Positions 11,629 through 23,421 of a stretch of 64,000 nucleotides of DNA are shown here, in pieces (position 1 is the first letter of the stretch; every line of letters starts with the position of its first letter). The translations under genes and the position numbers were made by a program. Origin of the DNA: Perca fluviatilis (lineage: Eukaryota; Chordata; Actinopteri; Perciformes; Percidae); the NCBI RefSeq assembly GCF_010015445.1, contig NC_053114.1:31469079-31533078 (forward strand), written 5' to 3'. The notes beneath the pieces were generated by a model that was not told the DNA's origin, ran no database searches, and saw only the letters and a program-made list of their open reading frames with translations.

Positions 11629-13932
11629 CTGGAGAGGCAGAGATGGAAATAACAAAATACCTTTACTTTAGTACTGCAGTTAAATTCAGATTTTATTCAG
11701 GTCAAGTTAATGTACAGATTAAAAATAATACTTAGAAATGATTCCCTCTTTTTATTAACAAAATTCCTCTGAAAAGACCACATTTTTAAGTTTTTTTCTG
11801 TTTAACTACAGACTGTCTGATAGGTTATGCCTTTCTATCACAGAACTCTATTGTTGAAAAACTATTAGAAACACGTAAAATAGCCACACCACTACTTTCG
11901 TTGACAGTTTTCTTCACTGTGGTGCACAAGGCCAGTCCAGTTAAAATGTTGGAGTACTGCTTAAATTTCATTTGTTATAAGTTTCAACTGACTGCAGAAT
12001 ATTCTATTATTTCTACGATTGTGTGTCTATATTGACAGTTCAAATTTGATTAAAATAAGGTTGTGAAAGAGACAGAGCAACAATTTTAGAGTCTGAGGGT
12101 TTCCTTGACAGTCTTTTTGTCCAATGACTGCGTGTGTATTGTGTGCACAAACGTGTGTGCTTTCTATCATTGTATTTCTTTCTGCAAGTAGAGATGGAAA
12201 CACAATGCAGATAGCTAAGGTTTCTCAGACACAACCCAGAAGCCTGTATACTGTACACACAGTTTACTTTTTCGGATAGGTGTCTCCTTTTCTATATTTA
12301 GAACGGGAAGGTCATCCCCAACAGAGAGAGAGAGAAAAAAAAAAAAAAAAAAAAGAGATGTTAAGAGACAGTATGTATAAATAGAAACTTCTTGAGTATC
12401 CATTACAAAATGTGAAAGAGAGGGCAATCTGGACCTAATCTTAGCTTTACATACTAAACTGCAAAGAACAACATTTAGATCTTTTTTTGTTTTGTTTGAT
12501 TTATTAATACTAAACTGTGATTGCATTATTTTAAATATTCTAATAAGGGACTGTAGGAGCTGCTGAATGTGTCTTAATGATCAACATCTTTCCACTGTAC
12601 TTTTTAATGTGATGTGATTTCTGCCAGTTGATAATGTTGGAGAGATATTCAAGCTATGATGAAATAATTTAGTATAAAAGGTTGTGCAGCCATGATAAAC
12701 TTCTAATGTTTCTGAGAGAGCAGGTTTGTTTATTTCAATTCATCCTACCTTTGTAAAATACAGTGCTGCAGTAATACTGTATTGAAACACAGTGTGTAAA
12801 TCACTGGATTTACATACAAATGATGGAACCTGATGCACTTTTCACAATACACAAAATCCAAAGTATCTGATAATTTCCCCAAGACTTTAAGAATGACAAA
12901 ACAGTAATAAACAATTCCTAAATAAAGGTGCATTAAAACATTTTTTATAAATAGTTCTGCAATTTTTAAAAATCCCTGGGAGTAACCCAACCCTCCTGGT
13001 AGCAGAGGGAGGCCATTTTAAAAAGTGATGGATTCCTTTCTTGGTTCCTCCCATTAAAAGCCAGTTTTTGAATGACTGATGAGTGTGTGTTAGCACACAA
13101 TTAGCCATTGTGGCTAATCTATCACATTTATTATAAGATTGATATGCTGTCGATTGGCAGTGTGATGTATGTCCACTTTTGAAAAACTAAATCAAAGGGG
13201 AGTTGTAATAATCTGTATCATAATTCACTGCGGTAATGGTTTTAGAAAACCATTGGTTTTCAAAGTGTGCTTTGAAATTAGTGTGAAACAGACGGGGGCT
13301 TTCTCAGCACGTTAAATTAAAAACAATGTGCTTGAGATGCAATAGAGTTAAATTCTGCATCATAATACATATGAAGTGTCAACCTGTCTCCTGCACCTTG
13401 CCTCCATCCCATCTTTCCTGCTGTTCTTTACATTGCACAATCAACAAAACAACATTGGAGCCATCAAATAATTAGTGACAACACATTAAGGTATTGAAGA
13501 TAGAAAGACTTTAGGAGTAAAAGAAAACAAGCTCAGTTAAACCAGAAATAATTGTTTCATTTAGCTAGGTATAGTGAAGATTAGCTCTGTCCTTAACCTG
13601 CCATGTGTCCCATCAGGTTTTCTATGTTTTTGTGATGGTACACATGTCTCACAGTGTTGGTATTTCTGCAGCTGTGTCTGCTTGTGTTGTGTGTGTGTAT
13701 GAATGTGTTTGTGTCAGGTAGTGTTAGGTGAGGTCAGGGAATAAATCTGCTGATATTGTTTTGTTCACATCCTGCAGCCTACCTCAACCTTTCTCACAAT
13801 CTCTTACCCCCCCCACACCTCCCTCTCTCTGTCTCTCTCTCGCTCTGTCTCTCTCTCCTTTTAAACATTTCTTCCATTTCTCTCTGTTCTTTCCATTAAA
13901 ACTCACAATTTATCTTCCTCTCTTTTCTCCCT

Positions 13933-13938
<6 letters not shown>

Positions 13939-13971
<33 letters not shown>
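13939..13971. repeat. (CT)n microsatellite
   Basis: This is a CT run of about 33 bases. Confidence 0.95.
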
Positions 13972-13976
<5 letters not shown>

Positions 13977-14906
13977 CTTTCTCAGCTTTTCTCACAGACA
14001 CAATAGAGAGGTATTGACAAAGTATGATCTCTCAACCTCTGCCTATTACCAATGTGCTAACAAGGCAATACGTAGCCTTCCCACACTTGGTGAATATATA
14101 GCTGAAACACATTGTAAAGGCTAAGACTATGATACATATCCCTGCTCTGCAGACAGCAGTACTCTCATGGATGATGTATTACACCTAGTAATTTGTTTTT
14201 TGTGCTGTCAACTGTCTATAGACTACAGATAAAAAAGCGTGTTACTTTGTATGGCATAACAGGCCAAAATCATTTTGTTAAAGAATATTTTGTTGTCAAC
14301 AGGTTTTTATTTCCAAGATTATGGGTAAGAGGAACATTATTATTATTATCTTACTATCTTTAGTAATATGCATTTTTCAAACATGAGTTTACTTCCATAT
14401 GTTAGTTCTCTTTCAGCATTGTTTTTGCTTTAGATGCCTATTTTTCCCTACTGTTCCTATTTCCTCCCATGACAGATTGCATATCTTTAACACACATTCA
14501 ATTTAGGATCAATCCTGATGTCTGGTAAATTAGAGGGAATCAGTGCATGTCTTCTGAATCATAAATCAGGTATTTTCAATTGTTCTTTTTCCCAAATTAT
14601 TCTGAAAAAATTTTAAGAGAAGGAAAAGTACTCATGAATGAGGCCCAACAGTTGAATGAATGAATGAAAGTTTATTCGGTTACTGAACATAGAACATAAT
14701 ATATGTTCAATGCCTCTTTGTCAATAAAACCACTCTGACAGTACATTCAGGCAGATATGCTTGTGTATATGTTTGTGCACTGCTTATCCAAGACTATCGA
14801 AGCATTACCAAGATCACCACATCTTAACCACACACACTCGCCATTAACCTCTTACTGTGTGCTTTCACCCTTTGTCCATTGTTTAACTACAGTATGTGTG
14901 GATATG

Positions 14907-14908
<2 letters not shown>

Positions 14909-14956
<48 letters not shown>
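14909..14956. repeat. (TG)n microsatellite
   Basis: This is a TG run of about 48 bases. Confidence 0.95.
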
Positions 14957-14960
<4 letters not shown>

Positions 14961-15447
14961 CGTGATTGTGTGTGTATATGAGTGGCTCTGTGCCGTCCTG
15001 CCGTGAGTCCCACTGTAAGTGACAGTCGGAACACTAATGGCTTTCACAGAGATTGACTCATACTCACACACAAAAAAAAACAGGGACATATGCACATGAA
15101 CATGATGGAAAAAGTGCAGGGATCTATCTTCTCCTCCGTCCCCTCCCTCTAGAGGTGAAAGGTCAAGTGCAGAAGAATATTCTGCATGGTAAACACAACC
15201 GTAGAAGGTCACTGGCTCCATCTCACCCTGTCTCTTTCTTTCTCTCTCCTTGTATTTTACACAGACACAACATGTGAAATACAAATGAAAAGCTATCATA
15301 TTCCTTGAATAACGTATTCTTACCTTGTACTTTTCAGTGATGCTGAAACAGTTAACACTCACTGTCTCTCTCTCATTTGTGAGTAAATGCTTTGTTAAAA
15401 ACAAAAGTGACACACATGCTTACACTGTATTTCAGTCAGATTCACCT

Positions 15448-15448
<1 letters not shown>

Positions 15449-15510
<62 letters not shown>
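15449..15510. repeat. (AC)31 microsatellite
   Basis: This AC run lies 81 bases from the (GT)n at 15592-15631 in opposite orientation, giving a potential long CA/TG hairpin. Confidence 0.95.
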
Positions 15511-15515
<5 letters not shown>

Positions 15516-15590
15516 GTTTCAGAAACTGAAATGGCTTTAGTGAACTGTACATATACTGTATATTGAATGAAACACCTAATGTGTTAAGGG

Positions 15591-15591
<1 letters not shown>

Positions 15592-15631
<40 letters not shown>
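15592..15631. repeat. (GT)n microsatellite, CA-repeat right after the e21 donor
   Basis: This is a GT run of about 40 bases, read as (CA)20 beginning about eight bases into the intron on the transcript strand. Confidence 0.95.
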
Positions 15632-15632
<1 letters not shown>

Positions 15633-15638
15633 ACTTAC

Positions 15639-15798
15639 TCCACCAGAATAGTCCGTGAGTCAAGCAGGGTAAGAGTTGGTGCATGTAGAGGCCCCGGAGG
15701 AAGCTGAGAGGTCAGCATAGTAACTTGTGAACTGTTGGTGCAGCCCACTGAAGTGCATGCAGTCAGTACTAAGACATGGGTGGAATACACACCAAGAC
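15639..15798 (-). CDS. ush2a: usherin exon e21, FN3 end and next FN3 start
   Basis: The exon is 160 bases (phase 1 to 2). It reads LGVYSTHVLVLTACTSVGCT, then NSSQVTMLTSQLPPGPLHAP and TLTLLDSRTILVE. ACTSVGC is the C-x4-C motif. The second part begins the next FN3. The donor GTAAGT leads directly into a CA-repeat on the transcript strand. Confidence 0.94.
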
Positions 15799-16750
15799 CT
15801 GAAACCCACACACATACAGCAGGAGACAGAGAAGCATACAAATCAAACCACAATGATGTCTCAGTACAGTCTATGACTCAAAACCTTTAATTACAACATA
15901 AACCAAAATTGCTCTCTAACTTATTATTGCGACACGATTTAATCGTAATTTAACCCAATCCCTGAATTTTGCCTCTTTTTTACAGAATCATTGCTGTATA
16001 CTCCCTCTCCCCTTTTAGCTGCGTTTCTTAGATTGTTGTTTCTCTTTCAGTGTCCATCTTTGCCTCAAAACTGCTCTCCATCTGTCTCACTGTGGCAATC
16101 TCACTCTCTGTAACACAATCTATTCTTGCACATATTGTATAATTGCTGCCTCTATAATCCTTATAATCACTGTGGACATCAGACACTGCATTATTAACCC
16201 AGCATGGATGATATGTGCTCTCATGCATTCATTAACTTACAAAGACAGACACATACACTGTTGGGCAGTGTGATGTTTCGCTAACCATGTGTATGTGTGT
16301 GTAAAAACAAATGCCAGATATGATGACTCTCCTGTGTTTGTGAGTCTGTGTACATCCCTGCATATTGTATTTCTGCATATGTTCCACTGAGAGTGTGTCT
16401 TCTATGTGCATATGTGTGTGTGTGTGTGTGTGTGTATCTATTCACATCCTGGTGCAGCACTCTAGTCTCAGTGGTGTGAAATGTTTTTCATACCTTCTTT
16501 AAGTCTCTTTAATGAAAGCTTTCAAAGCAAATTGTGTGTATGCATGTGCACCAATGTTTAGCGTTCTTTGTTTCTCCGCTGCTTTATTTTCACGTGCGTG
16601 TTTAGCGCTCTTTTTCAAAGTGCTATTCCCTTGGTAAGAGACGCTCTTTCCTCTTTTAAATGCTAATCCCCCACTCCATTTTGCTTTCCTTCACTCATCC
16701 CTTTCTCTTTGCTCCGAGGCCCCATCCCTCCACAGTCACATCTATGCTGC

Positions 16751-16833
<83 letters not shown>

Positions 16834-16855
16834 TTTCTCTCTCTCTCCTCTTTAC
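15799..16855 (-). other. intron e20-e21
   Basis: Apart from the AC tract and a short GT tract near 16411-16434, no feature is seen. Confidence 0.75.
16752..16830. repeat. (AC)n microsatellite just after the e20 donor
   Basis: This pure AC run of about 79 bases starts about 25 bases into the e20-e21 intron. Confidence 0.95.
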
Positions 16856-16941
16856 CAGTGATGTTGTGTTGTCTGTCTTCCCCCCTGTAGACCATTTGGT
16901 TGTTGTGATAGAGGAGGTACTCTGTAATTTCTCCATTGGGC
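16856..16941 (-). CDS. ush2a: usherin exon e20, C strand of FN3
   Basis: This small exon is 86 bases (phase 2 to 1). It encodes PNGEITEYLLYHNNQMVYRG then EDRQHNIT. R-P-N-G-E-I-x-E-Y-L-L-Y is the FN3 C strand. NIT is a glycosylation site. The donor GTAAAG is followed by a (GA)n stretch and then a long (TG)n tract on the transcript. Confidence 0.9.
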
Positions 16942-17348
16942 CTATCATTGCAACAAAAAAGTTTGAATTATTATAATATGATTATGTTATATTTAACTTA
17001 TACTATTTTGAGGTTAATCTCTCTGTTGTGTTCAATTAGGGCATCTTTACTCAAGGTGAAATAAAAGGAGATACATAATCGTACAACATTATGTTTGTTT
17101 TATGTATGACTCTGTTTACTAAAATACATATCTTTACTAGACTGCTGTTTTTTCATATTCTCTTGAAGTAGTAGGTCAGACATGTATAATAACATAATGT
17201 CAATTAGTTAAGGCTTTATGACAGAAGATCAGGTGTGTACTTACTTATGTAGCAACTTACAACTTGCACATAAACAAAATAACGCTGACCAACACAATAA
17301 GTGGTTTAGGTGTGAGAAGGGTAGGTGAGACTGTGTATTGTGTATTAC
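16942..17348 (-). other. intron e19-e20
   Basis: This 407-base AT-rich intron shows no features. Confidence 0.8.
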
Positions 17349-17424
17349 CTTGCTGGAGGTTCCCAGGTAACATAGAGGGCTGAGGGGGATGAGACTGTGG
17401 CTGGAGGAGAGACAGCATCTGGAG
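17349..17424 (-). CDS. ush2a: usherin exon e19, start of FN3
   Basis: This small exon is 76 bases (phase 1 to 2). It reads PDAVSPPATVSSPSALYVTW, then EPPA with a split Arg. The Y-V-T-W-E-P-P-x-R-P-N-G pattern completes in e20. Acceptor is gaacaatttcag and donor GTAATA. Confidence 0.9.
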
Positions 17425-17853
17425 CTGAAATTGTTCAATATACAAAAATGCAACATATATTATCAACATTCAAATATTACTATATTAAAAGCATATACCT
17501 TACACTAAACAATGAAATAAACTATGGTGAGTCACAATTTTATCCAGGTCAACATTGCTTTATGTTATGAAAATCTGATTTTTCATTTCACATGGTGCTA
17601 GACATTGACACAGCTTTGGACAACTGTTCAAAACACTGCAGAGACTGAAGAAGAACATTCTGTTTTTTTGCTCCTTGATCTAGTGAAGATGGTGAAAATA
17701 ATGTCCCCGTGCTCACAGAGTAAAAATGTGTCTATATGAGGTTTTGTTTGAAAAATAGACTTTGGCAAAATAGTTGTAAATAAGTTATTTCTCCATTCTC
17801 CCTAACATGGTTCAGTGTCTTAACTCTGCGCTCAGTAAGAATCAATACAGTAA

Positions 17854-17890
<37 letters not shown>

Positions 17891-18469
17891 CAGATTGATT
17901 TTAGCTGACCCCTGCCGTCACATTATCTCCCCAACAAGGCCAGTTAGTCCAACACAGATTAATGTAGCGACTAACATATGAAGAAAAATCTCTCTTTTCC
18001 TCTTCCACTTCTTCTTTCCTTATACATGTAATCTTCCCTCCATGACCTCCCAGATAAGAAAAATGTTACGCTGTACAATCTGCCTTTCACTCACTTACAA
18101 AGTGCTTCATTCTCTTATCATTTTGTGTCTTGCTCTATCCAGCCATCTTACTTCCTCTTCCCCCTGTCCTGCTCCGTGCTTCATTTATTCCATTCTGACA
18201 TTTTTCTGTCTTTTCTTCCCTCTCTTCTTAAGAGCTAAACATCACTGAGGAGACCGGATACAAATGTCTGAGTGTGTTTAGAAGTGTGTCTGTGTCCAGA
18301 AGCAGAAACAGTCATAAATCAATGCTACTGGTAAAGGATAGAATGCAGAGCAATTGTATTCATATAGCATTCTTCAGAAATGAAGCAATTCAAAGTCCTT
18401 TAAAAAAAGACAGAAGTTCTCTTCATGGATGTGTATATATGTGTATGTGTTTGTGCTTTACAGCCTTAC
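17425..18469 (-). other. intron e18-e19
   Basis: The intron has a long poly-T/poly-A run near 17857-17886, and a short fish repeat-like stretch around 18355-18410. Nothing else was recognised. Confidence 0.7.
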
Positions 18470-18604
18470 CTTCCTCCGGGGTTGTGAAGCTCAATCCCAA
18501 ATCATTATCATCACCATTGTCATTATGAAGACTGCAGCCAACAGGACTACAGGCACTTACGGTGATAATGTATCGAGTGGATGGAGTGAGACTCGGCAGC
18601 ACAC
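18470..18604 (-). CDS. ush2a: usherin exon e18, second half of FN3 with acidic insert
   Basis: The exon is 135 bases (phase 1 to 1). It reads VLPSLTPSTRYIITVSACSP, then VGCSLHNDNGDDNDLGLSFT and TPEE. ACSPVGC is the C-x4-C motif. Directly after it is an Asn/Asp-rich run (HNDNGDDND) encoded by GAT/AAT-type triplets, absent from the other FN3 domains in this window. Acceptor is cctcttctccag and donor GTAAGG. Confidence 0.93.
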
Positions 18605-19544
18605 CTGGAGAAGAGGAGAACATGAACATGTCAGGCAGGGAGTGAGACAGAGAAAACAGGCAAAGGGAATTTAGTTAAAAAAAAAAAAAACTTCACTAAC
18701 ATCGGCTTGAATTTTGCTAACTCAGACTGCTAAAGCCTCATAATAGCTTCAGCTGAACTTAAAAATGACTTTATGCAACATACATAAGGGTGTGTGAGTA
18801 CTGTTTTAAATAGACTTGGAAAAAAGGAACTTATCTATTAACACCCCTTTGTACCAACCCCGCCTTACCTGGCTACATGCCTTTTCTGTCTCCTTTTAGT
18901 GAAGAAACTGTTGTTACTAAAGTATGTATCAATCTTCTTCAATAGTGCAATTTAAATGCTTAACTTGTTTCTCTGTGCCACTGTTGCTGAGCAAACTTGA
19001 TGGCTTTGGCACACAAGGAGAGCCTATTCTAATTGTAAAGCTACAGTTGTCGCTCTCTGATGTTTTTTGTCCTAGCTGTCTGCCCTCTCCACTCCTTTCC
19101 GTATATCCTAAGTCACTCTTTTACATTCCCTCTCCTCTTTTCCAACCCCTCCAACCCTCCTCACCCTCTGTGTCCAGTCATCCTCTACTTGTCTCTCTTC
19201 TTTCTCTCTCTGTTACCCATGTCTTTTAATTCAATTAGGGGCCAGGGCCCCACTCCGCTGCCATTACCCCCTCATTTGCTTTCTGTGTTTTTTAGCCGTT
19301 GGTGTAATTCTGCAGTCAGGTGTCGAGGCCATCATAAATTAACAAGAAGCCTTATCACTGTGGAGTTAATGTCTGGCAAAGAGAGCACCGAGATAGACAC
19401 TGAGAAAGACGGAGACTGAGAGCTCATCTTCATATTTGCCTGGAGACATAGTAGAGTGGATGAGAGGAGGGACGAATAGCAGCAGCGGACGCAGACATCA
19501 TCATCATCATAAAAGATGAAGTGACGAAATATCGAAAAGTGAGC

Positions 19545-19584
<40 letters not shown>

Positions 19585-20691
19585 AAGAGAGAAAAGGAGC
19601 GATGCAAGGGTATGACATCATTGGGGTAGTCCTGAGTGTCTTGTTCCAAATGGAGACAGTCTCTTAAAGCTGGGGACTTGCCAAGGGGACATTAACAGGG
19701 TTGCCTGGGACAGTGTGAGTGTGTGTTTGTATTAAAGACAGAAGGAAAGTGAGTGAAAAAGGCAGTGTGAATGTGTTTTCACCAAGGGCCAAAATGCCCT
19801 TACAGGTGTCACTAGAAGGTGGCAGGAAACCAGCTACAATAAGTTAAAAGAACAACAGCTGCAAGTTAAGTTAAATCATAATAATAATCTAAATCATAAA
19901 TTATCCATGGTTCACATCATGCTACTTGTGGTATTTCAGTCATCTTTTCAGAAAATGGTTACCTCTGCTTTAATTTACTTTGTTGGGACCCTCCTACAGT
20001 ACATTGCTGTGTCTCAAATTGTACACATCTGTAGTTGCACTTGCTATTTTGAGCACATTGAGTGCGTTCACATTGACAAAGTATGGCCAAATGCAGTGCA
20101 CTACAAGTACCCGGATGCTGCACTTGAAATGGTCAAAATGCTGAGTGTGGAACGCTGGACACTACTTACACTCAACGGTCGCCATCTTTGCTACGGGAGC
20201 GGAAGCTACAGGAACACCAACGTATTCTCAGACTTGTGAATATGGCGGGCGAGGAAGCTGTAGCGGTTGCGACTGAAGCCGCAAAACTCAACTATACCAA
20301 TGTCATTTATACATGTGTTTTTTTACCACCATACTGTAGTCAGATTGTGAGAAAGTAAGCCTGTATATATTTTGTCGGGCGACAATAGGTGGCGGTAATG
20401 CTCTGCCCGGCTGCAATTTACCATTAAAATGAAAAAGAAGAGTAATTTCTGGTCAGTGCATAACGGTGCGCGATTCGAGAAAACACTACCCTGTCAAAAT
20501 GTGCGCACTACATAAGTACATATACAGTGTACTACATGGGTCTTTAATGTGTACAGTGTACTCACGGAATTATCCAAATTGTGACCCACCCCATGTCTTT
20601 GGAACCCTTTTTCCATATCTCCATGGACTGTATATATTAAATATATCAATTGCATGTCAAAATATCTATCAAAACTTAACATGTGTTTTAC
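18605..20691 (-). other. intron e17-e18
   Basis: The intron contains a (GA)n tract near 19550-19583 and repeat-like sequence around 19990-20560 (for example GTGTCTCAAATTGTACACAT). I could not assign the latter to an element. No coding exon. Confidence 0.65.
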
Positions 20692-20880
20692 CTGTGAAAT
20701 TTCCATTAGCCAGGTACATGGTTTTGATAGGTGGTACCTCTGGCTGATCTCTATTGTAGGCCTTCAGCTCATATCTGTCAATCGGCCCTCTGATGTCCCC
20801 AGTGGGTGGCACCCAGCTCACCTTGGCACTAAAGCCATTCAAGCTCTGCACTGTGGTAGGAGGTGGTACAGACATAGGTA
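20692..20880 (-). CDS. ush2a: usherin exon e17, first half of FN3
   Basis: The exon is 189 bases (phase 1 to 1). It encodes PMSVPPPTTVQSLNGFSAKV, then SWVPPTGDIRGPIDRYELKA and YNRDQPEVPPIKTMYLANGN. SWVPPTGDIRGPIDRYEL is the B to C region of FN3. NFT is a glycosylation site. Its acceptor uses a microsatellite as pyrimidine tract. Donor is GTAAAA. Confidence 0.94.
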
Positions 20881-20884
20881 CTAC

Positions 20885-20934
<50 letters not shown>
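20885..20934. repeat. (GA)n microsatellite acting as the e17 polypyrimidine tract
   Basis: On the transcript strand this is about 50 bases of CU repeats ending TCTGTAG at the acceptor of exon e17. Confidence 0.9.
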
Positions 20935-20935
<1 letters not shown>

Positions 20936-21545
20936 CAAAATGAGTGAGATAAGACTGTGAAGGGAAGAAAACTTTCCGTGGATCAAGACAGGAAAAGAGG
21001 TAAATAACTCTCAGCAGCTGAATAAATACATGAGTAAATACAAAAAGTACAAGAAAGAAATTAGGTCAGGCCGAACAAATGTCAAAAGAATGATATATCA
21101 AATAAAAGCAAAAAGAGAAAAAATAAAAGAGAAAAAGCAAAACAACAGGTCGAGAGCACATGAGGTTAAAGAAAAAGCATCCCCCATCTCTCTGTGTTTT
21201 AATAGGCCCAGTAAATCATACCTCACCATTAGCATAAATAGTATTTATGAGAGTAGTAACTTTTTCAGCACTGATTTAATACAGCCAGCCATTCATTCTG
21301 GGCTATATTTCACAGCAATCAGCCTCCCTCCTTCTCTGTAGCACTCCCCTTCTTTTTCACTCTGACACCCTCAGTAGTTCAGGACGGTCCAGCTCTCCCC
21401 TCTCCCTCCCGTCCTCTCCATCTATCTCACTGCTTCACAACCACTTCCATTTTCTGTTTCCATTGATCCTTCCATCTTCCTCTGCATCCGTTTCCCGTTT
21501 CATCTTACAAATTGTTTATAAATGCTTAGAAATTCATGTTCCCGT

Positions 21546-21880
21546 TAGGCCTGTCACGATAAAAAATTTTGTTGGACGATAAATTGTCCCAGAAATTATT
21601 GCGATAAACGATAATATTGTCATTCTGAGACCATTTTCATCTAATATAATGATAATGGCATAATAATGCAGTTACACCTTTTCAAAGATCAATAAACTTT
21701 TATTTCTAAAGAATATTTAACACTATATTTAAATACCCACAATATGTCTTTGATCTCCTTTAGTATGTCCTCTTTCACGCTGTTGTACAGTTGTGGCATT
21801 GCTGTTTGTGACACGTATGTTCTCCCAGGTAATTCGTACTGGCTGTCAAATGTTTGCAGCATTCGTCAAGTGTTTGTGCG
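21546..21880 (-). pseudogene. hAT transposase remnant in a truncated element
   Basis: On the minus strand 21862 to about 21690 reads MLQTFDSQYELPGRTYVSQT then AMPQLYNSVKEDILKEIKDI. The R-Y-x-L-P-x-R-x-Y and A-M/I-P-x-L-Y-N pattern is typical of hAT (Ac/ZBED-like) transposases. The sequence at 21546-21620 (GCCTGTCACGATAA, GCGATAAACGATAATATTG) resembles a hAT end. The other end is not found. Confidence 0.7.
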
Positions 21881-22122
21881 ATAGACTACAGACTCTGTAC
21901 TATATTTAACAATTATTTATTAAACATATATATAATATATAAATATATAATTAATAAATTATATCTATCTATATCTATGTGGCTATCTGCCACATAGCGA
22001 GTAAAAGTTTGTACCAAGATACTTCTGTTTTTCAGTATTCATTTTGGCGAAGGTGCAGCTACTTTCTTCTGCTCATCTGCTGTCTGCAGGTCGGAGCTTC
22101 GCCGGGGCGCAAAATTATGAAT

Positions 22123-22326
22123 CCCACTATGGCCACGCCAAGACCCGCCCTACGAAGCAGCTTGATTGGTTGGGATTATGCATTTCACCTCAAGTGGTTA
22201 AGGTTAGGATAGCCAATTGGTCAGGGAATAGGACCTGTAGAAATCAGGTTACGTTGCCTTGCGTAAGCATGGACGCCTGGCCAATAGTAGCTATTGAAGG
22301 GCGGGTCTTGGCGTGGCCATAGTGGG
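22123..22326. mobile_element. palindromic short element (MITE-like) with 29-bp perfect ends
   Basis: CCCACTATGGCCACGCCAAG then ACCCGCCCT (22123-22151) recurs as an exact reverse complement at 22298-22326. The 204-base body has no frame. No convincing target duplication is visible, so class is unknown. Confidence 0.7.
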
Positions 22327-22996
22327 AAAAAAAAGATCGCCGTCGGGGCGGGCCGACACACGCACACACACAAACACTGGCACACACACCAGACGCCAGC
22401 CACCACGTCACTTCTGTTTACTGATAGCTAGCGTTTAGCCTCTGCTAGAACCTTTCCTCTCAGTCCTCCATCCTTCTTCCCTCAGTTCTTAATGTTTTAG
22501 CACTTCCCCCTCACTCTCCTTCATTCCTCTGTCTGGTCATAGCATGGTATACTGAGACCTACCAGTGTATCGTTCACTACTAACGAGCAGCTTTATATTA
22601 CACACGGGACCACACAGGCCATTCTGGGTTAACAGCCTTTTACTGGGATGCCCTTTATAGAGGCTTTATCAATCTCTCATACCGTCTGGCACATGTAATA
22701 TCACTGGCTTTGGATAAGTCTCACATACTGTATATAATATAGTCATGGTTTTACATCCAAAATCTCTTAAGAAGGAAGAGAAACACTATAGAAAAAAGTC
22801 AATGGGAGGGAATATTTACTCCTTGTCGAACGTGCCAAAATGTTTCTGAGTAAAAGATGTTTCAGCTGCAATAAAACAGGGCAAAATCATACATTTGTTT
22901 GTGATGTAAATTAAATTCTAATTCCAAGACAGATTACACAGCAGATTAAACAAACAAACATATACACATGTATAACATACATGTAAGTAGAGAGGA

Positions 22997-23022
22997 ACAC
23001 ACACACACACACACAAACACAC

Positions 23023-23073
<51 letters not shown>

Positions 23074-23125
23074 CACACAAAAACACACACAAAACACACA
23101 CACACACACAAAAACACCACACACA
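22997..23125. repeat. imperfect (AC)n microsatellite
   Basis: This is a compound AC run with A-rich interruptions. Confidence 0.9.
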
Positions 23126-23421
23126 ATAACACACCACAGTCTCACACACACAAGCTGAAGCCTGAGGCTTTGGAATACTTAAGGGGCTTATCACCCCCCT
23201 TATATTATTAGAGTGTATCAGATGGAGGTTAGATAGAAAGAAACAATGATAGGTAGGAGATCTTGTGTACAATGTGTACTGCAATTACTCTTGTAGGGAC
23301 ATACATAAGTGTGAGTGTGTATTACTGTTATGATATCATCAAATCTAGCTGGAAACACATTGGTCTGATAACACATAGAAATGCACACCAACTACTGCCA
23401 GCAAGATGAGAGAGGTTTTAC

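Larger units (their letters stand above)
11629..15638 (-). other. intron e21-e22
   Basis: This 4-kb intron contains CT/TG/AC microsatellites (13939-13971, 14909-14956, 15449-15510, 15592-15631). The 12.5-13.7 kb part is AT-rich and unclassified. No coding exon or complete transposon was recognised. Confidence 0.7.
20881..23421 (-). other. intron e16-e17
   Basis: The intron contains a hAT transposase remnant (21546-21880), a palindromic short element (22123-22326), a compound CA tract (22997-23125) and the GA tract (20885-20934) that abuts exon e17. Confidence 0.75.

Noticed and set aside
13728..14006. 92-residue plus-strand open frame
   Set aside because: It is built from (CT)n and pyrimidine-rich sequence. 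There is no domain, and it lies in a ush2a intron on the opposite strand.
19990..20560. possible hAT-type element with GTGTCTCAAATTG end
   Set aside because: I could not find a matching inverted end or target duplication, so it is left as unclassified repeat-like sequence.
22997..23125. CRISPR-like spaced repeat
   Set aside because: It is only an interrupted CA microsatellite with no spacers, in a vertebrate genome.
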